Shown piece after piece: positions 59,963-64,000 of a DNA stretch of 64,000 nucleotides (within the stretch, counting starts at the first letter, position 1; every line of letters starts with the position of its first letter). The DNA is from Thelephora terrestris. Its lineage: Eukaryota; Basidiomycota; Agaricomycetes; Thelephorales; Thelephoraceae. Both the position numbers and the translations under genes were made by a program. The notes beneath the pieces were generated by a model. That model saw only the letters and a list, made by a program, of their open reading frames with translations, was not told the DNA's origin and made no database searches. The stretch covers positions 4,340,001-4,404,000 of the forward strand of contig WIUZ02000001.1 of assembly GCA_015956445.1 (NCBI GenBank), read 5' to 3'.

Positions 59963-61418
59963 ATGGCCACAGACGAAGACCTCAAAGCTCTCTCGATGCT
60001 CGGGGGGTACCTGATTTTTTCGATCCTCCAACGTCGGCCGTCGTCTAAAATCTTAACGTTGATCGATGCCGGAGCGCCGCTGTGGTATCAAGATGGTGAA
60101 GGAACTTCTCCGCTTCACGCTGCTGCATACATCGAGGACGAAGAGCTTGTTCGTGTACTGATTGAAAAGGGGGCGCTTTGGAATGCAGGTGAGGTGAAGC
60201 GGCGCGGGGTACCTCAGATTGTGCTCATCTTCTCCGTTCCTTATAGTGGACAATCTACACAACACTGCTGCCGATATTGCGTTGTCGATGAACAACGAAG
60301 GTTGCTACCGAATGATACGTGACGCTGGGATCAGATCCGGTGAGACTTCTTGTGCTTCTGTTTGAAAGTGCGAACCATCTCAAGGCGATCCACTTAGAAT
60401 TACTGCTGAATTTGATCGCCTCGAAGCCCTCCTTTCCCGCTTCCATATTTCTGAGAGCGGAGGATGATACTGCCACCGGATCCACGGAGGCTTTTCTCTC
60501 CTCCAAATTACATTATACACGAGACAAACAAGGCCAAGAGATCTGTCTATTACGCGAAGGCGACAAGGAAGTCGGGGTTATGATGGGGTGGGAACGGGAC
60601 ATCAGTGAATATCGAACCTTGCATCCCTGGTGAAGATCCGCTCAGGAACTTTTAGGAATTCGGAAGTGCGAGAGACGGTGAAACTGTTGTGTGCCGATCA
60701 CCCGAGACTGAACGATGGTTTGAAGATCCTGAACGTGGGGTTCGGCCTTGGGATCGTCAGTCGAATGCTTTCCTTGTCCGTACTCTCGTTGACCCGCCCC
60801 GACGTTAAAGATAGATTCTTTCTTTCAAGAACTCTCGACCTCCCCGGCCTTGCACGTTATTATAGAACCCCATCAGGATGTTCTGGAGTACATGAAATCC
60901 CAGGGGTGGTACTCGAAACCGAACGTGAAAATCCTGGAGGGAAAGTGGCAGGATTACATCGATTCGCCTGAACTCTTGGCTGTCGGGAAGTTTGACGTGG
61001 TATACACTGATACGTTCTCTGAAGAATACAAAGGTGCGGTGATTTGCCTCAAAGGTTGCGGACAACAAGGCTGAATGCAACGGTCAGAACTTCATCAGTT
61101 CTTCAAGCGGCTTCCAGCTCTCGTCGATGGCCCGGAATCGCGTTTCAGCTTCTTCAATGGCTTGGGAGCGACCAGTGAGTACAGACGACGATGTAGCTCT
61201 TCCTCGCTGACCCACGTAATTTAGACGTCCTTTTCTACGACGTTTACACAAACCTCGCGGAGCTGCAGCTGAACGACCTCGGCCTGGATGTAACTTGGAA
61301 GCAACTAAGTGTCGCCCAAAAGGTGACTGAGGACAGGTGGGGAGGCAGTCTCCAGTATTTCGCCCTTCCTTTCTACCAGCTTCCGGTTGGGAGGATGCGC
61401 GTTGCCCAGATTCCATAG
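59963..61418 (+). CDS. RMT2: Protein arginine N-methyltransferase 2 (RMT2 family)
   Basis: S-adenosylmethionine-dependent enzyme; yeast Rmt2 makes delta-N-monomethylarginine on ribosomal protein Rpl12, and acts in cytoplasm and at nuclear pores. Seven exons, all in phase. The N-terminus has ankyrin-like units (GEGTSPLHAAAYIEDEELVR, NLHNTAADIALSMNNEGCYR). The methyltransferase follows: MMGWERDIM, the SAM-binding motif ILNVGFGLGIIDSFFQ, HVIIEPHQDVLEYMKSQGW, ILEGKWQDYI, FDVVYTDTFSEEY, LHQFFKRLPALVDGPESRF, LGLDVTWKQL and YFALPFYQLPVGRM at the C-terminus. The intron with donor at about 60604 (GTGAATATC) was chosen because it restores the conserved DIM turn. An upstream in-frame TTG is not used; the ATG at 59963 fits the usual length. 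Complete gene. Confidence 0.93.
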
Positions 61419-61580
61419 TAGCGAAGGTTCTGTCTGTAAACTCTAAAAAAACGTGTTGGTCATCAGGCGCGTTCGGACGTGACTAAATTGGTACACGTGA
61501 CCCCGTGTAACGCGGGCGGCAAGCTTGTTGGACGCTTCCTCCGACCTCCACCTCGTTCTCCGTCGCCGACGACAACACCG

Positions 61581-64000
61581 ATGATGCCTCCGCAGAGGGT
61601 CAACAAGGCGGGAGTAAAGAATTCTAGGCAGCCCCAAAAGCTTACAGATTATTTCTTGCGCAAAACTGCCGATGCTGCGACCTCGACGCGCTCTTCCTCA
61701 CCCCTGTCCAGCTTATCCAGCTCACCGGCCCCAGTCTCAGATCGTGTGTCGAGCAAGAAAGATGTACTCGCTGCTCCGGCTACGACGTCCACCATCCGAA
61801 AATCTTCTAGACTTTCTGTCTTGAAGAGTGGCGACACCGCTATCTATTCTGTACCGTCCGTTCACACTTCCGCTACTAACAAATCCGTCGGCACGACATC
61901 CATTTCTTCAATCTCCGTCGGTGCGCCGAGCCTGAAACCCGGCTCTAAGCCCCAAAATGGACCCCGAGGCACACGCTATCGTACGCGACAGGCGAATTCC
62001 AACGACGCTTCCTCGAGCAAGCGCCAACCACCTCCGTCGACAAAATCCCGTTACATCTCACTGCAAGTCTCCCCTTCTAAGCCGTCCGCGAAACGCAAGA
62101 AACCATCCAGTTGTAACTCTGACGTCGAGGAGTCGGATGGTGTTGCTAATGTTCCGCGGGTGGCTTTATCCAATCCTTCCGTGATGAAGGAGAACTTCCC
62201 GCCGGCGCATGGTGATCGACTATCGCTATCCCCTGCCTCTAAAAAGCTCAAAGTCGGTCCGACGTGCTCTGTTCTCGTCGCTCCAAGCAGTTTATCCGAG
62301 GAACATGAACTAACGCCCCCTTCTTTCGCGAAGAGGCTTCCAGAGGTCGAGGAAAGTGTTAGGCGGTGGCGTGCCTCCAGCATTTCTTTCCCTGTCCTGT
62401 CACCCCCAGATATCGAAATGAAAGATGTCTACGCTCAGGATGACATCGATGAAAAGCCCATGGAAGAAGATTTTGTTCCCTCCAGTCAGTCACAGCCAAA
62501 TTTGGAATCCAATTATCGCATTCTACCTACACCTAGCCCCGAACTCCCGACCGAAAATTTTTCCAAGTTCGTGTCACCGGCATCTTCCTCTCTGACCCCG
62601 TTAGAAACGACGCCTGCCCGTCAATCGCCTGCCACTCCTCCGCCGCCATCTTCACCCCTGCGTAAATCAAGTGTCAGCTACCGCCCGTTGTCTCCTCCTC
62701 CGAGCGACTTTCCTGAAGAACCTATGACCGATACTATCGAGGACGATGATGGATTCATCGCGCAGTTGAAGGCCCAAGTGAAGGCCCAAGTGGCGAGTGA
62801 GCTTGCTCTACCTCTATCTACCCCAGACTCGGATGGAATATCAGTGCCCGAGGATTTGAGTGATGACTCAAGCAGCGAAGAAGAACTCCGTTGGTCTTCA
62901 GCACCTACGAAAGCCTCCGCGTGCGCACAGACTTCTCTGTTGAATTCTTAAAACTGACCATCCGCTTAGATCTACTTCCAGGACAACCCCGATCGCTATG
63001 TTCTCGAATAGCGGTCGGCCCACCCGCCAACATAAGGCGCCTGCGCGAGAACCTGCCACCATCACAAAGCCCCCTAAGAAGGCAGTAAACCCGATGAAGG
63101 AGCTCTTGAAGCAGCATAAGAAGGCTGAGAGGGGTGGATACAGCGCGAAAGACTTGCGGAGAGCAGAAGAACACATCAGCGCAATAAAGGATATGAAAAT
63201 CGACGATCCTTTGGAAGAGCTTTTGCAGCAGGACCCCCTGTCGATCCGCAATGGTACTTTTCTACAGGAGGGGTCGACCTCTGCTACTCTTGACAGCCAA
63301 ACGGTTGTGAATATACTTGGAGAAGATGAGGGGGCTATGGTCGGTCAAATACTGCAGAACGACAAGCGCAACAAAGCCGCGAGGCGGCGGGAAGTCATTT
63401 CTGGCATCGAGTTGTTTGATCGAGCCGAGGGGAGTGCCAAGAAGGGTAGGACCTTTACGGCAAGTGTGAAGTTGGTCACAGCAGACACGTCCGATGTGGC
63501 GTTCAAGAGGTTCAAGAGCGTGGTGGAGAGGAACGGTAAGCGCTATCTTCACATCGACCACTCTGATTGTTGCCCCTTTCTGATCAACCTGCGCTGTAGA
63601 CATGCACACGGTAAGGCTTATGCTCGACCACGGGGTCCTAAAGCGAATCAAGCCCTCGAATCGTGGATCTTGTGTGCGGTGGCTACTCGAGCAAGGTGAT
63701 TCTTACGAGTTTGACAACCGCCGTGATGTTCACACCTTCACTTTTCTAGCCTTCACCTCGAGTGATGAAGCGATGCAAGAGGCGACCTATCATGCGCTGT
63801 CGGCGTTGCGCTTTGACCACCCACTGCCCCTTTCCGCGTTTTTATCGACTCTTGTGACACTTGGAGCGAAGCCGGATCTGCTGAAGGCTGCGGGTTTTGA
63901 TGCCAGATTCCCCAACGTGCAACACACGAGGACGGAACGGGAGTTGTTGCTGGAGGAGTGGTTGATCCTCGTCGAGAGGTTGTCACAGTAAGTGCCACCC
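61581..64000 (+). CDS. CANIN-domain, SMC5/6-associated protein (partial, runs off right edge)
   Basis: Nuclear genome-stability factor of the SLF2/Nse6-like group that links lesions to the SMC5/6 complex (family knowledge; assignment moderate). The start at 61581 (MMPPQRVNKAGV) precedes a PIP-box-like LTDYF, a possible PCNA contact. About 400 Ser/Pro-rich, disordered residues with basic patches follow, ending in an acidic stretch (EDLSDDSSSEEELRW). After the intron 62920-62970 (GTGCGC to GCTTAG) come KKAVNPMKELLKQHKKAERG, IDDPLEELLQQDPLS, then after an intron RLMLDHGVLKRI and after another EATYHALSALRFD. The intron at about 63700-63753 is stop-free and in frame, so it may also be exon. The last exon ends at a GTAAGT donor at about 63992; the rest lies beyond the window. 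Confidence 0.75.

Noticed and set aside
1-64000. tRNA, rRNA, riboswitch or CRISPR elements
   Set aside because: No B-box-like GGTTCGAATC in a cloverleaf context, no rRNA-like stretch, and no regularly spaced repeats were seen in a read of both strands.

Overview
The window is 64 kb of nuclear DNA from a filamentous basidiomycete, most likely an agaricomycete. Almost every gene is cut by many introns of 45-75 nt with GTNNGT donors. The gene content is typical of mushroom-forming fungi: DUF6535 and DUF6593 proteins, NB-ARC/TPR and NACHT/WD40 receptors, divergent short kinases with a DFD motif, F-box families and secreted S33 peptidases. All names rest on my reading of translated exons and family memory; no search was run.

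Layout. The left third (1-25 kb) is gene-poor and accessory. It holds an NB-ARC-TPR receptor (979-4027), a DUF6535 membrane protein (5703-8837), a long stretch with only coding fossils (8.8-19.9 kb, including a chimeric kinase/peptidase relic and a decayed tandem gene duplication) and a NACHT-WD40 receptor (19978-24420) whose body and 3' flank are strikingly CpG-poor. The middle (25-42 kb) has two copies of a kinase gene in the same orientation (25.9-28.0 and 37.4-39.5 kb). They lie around a DUF6593 gene, a PHD-SET (Set3-type) regulator carrying a KOW motif, and a small zinc-binding-like gene, and are followed by an S33 peptidase. The left kinase copy abuts and truncates a replication-factor-like fragment.

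The right third (44-64 kb) is mostly conserved housekeeping: a BRI3-like membrane protein, a J-protein, a uracil phosphoribosyltransferase next to URC4 (a two-gene uracil-salvage/catabolism cluster), two convergent F-box genes, a second S33 peptidase with its own upstream relic, the arginine methyltransferase RMT2, and the start of a CANIN-domain (SMC5/6-associated) gene that leaves the window.

How it fits together. The two receptor genes share a helical N-terminal region and look like fungal self/non-self or stress NLRs. The kinase and S33 peptidase families have been copied, fused and lost repeatedly inside this one window (three kinase pieces, four peptidase pieces), so the locus is actively rearranging next to a stable housekeeping block. 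I saw no tRNA, rRNA, CRISPR, LTR element or recognisable transposase.
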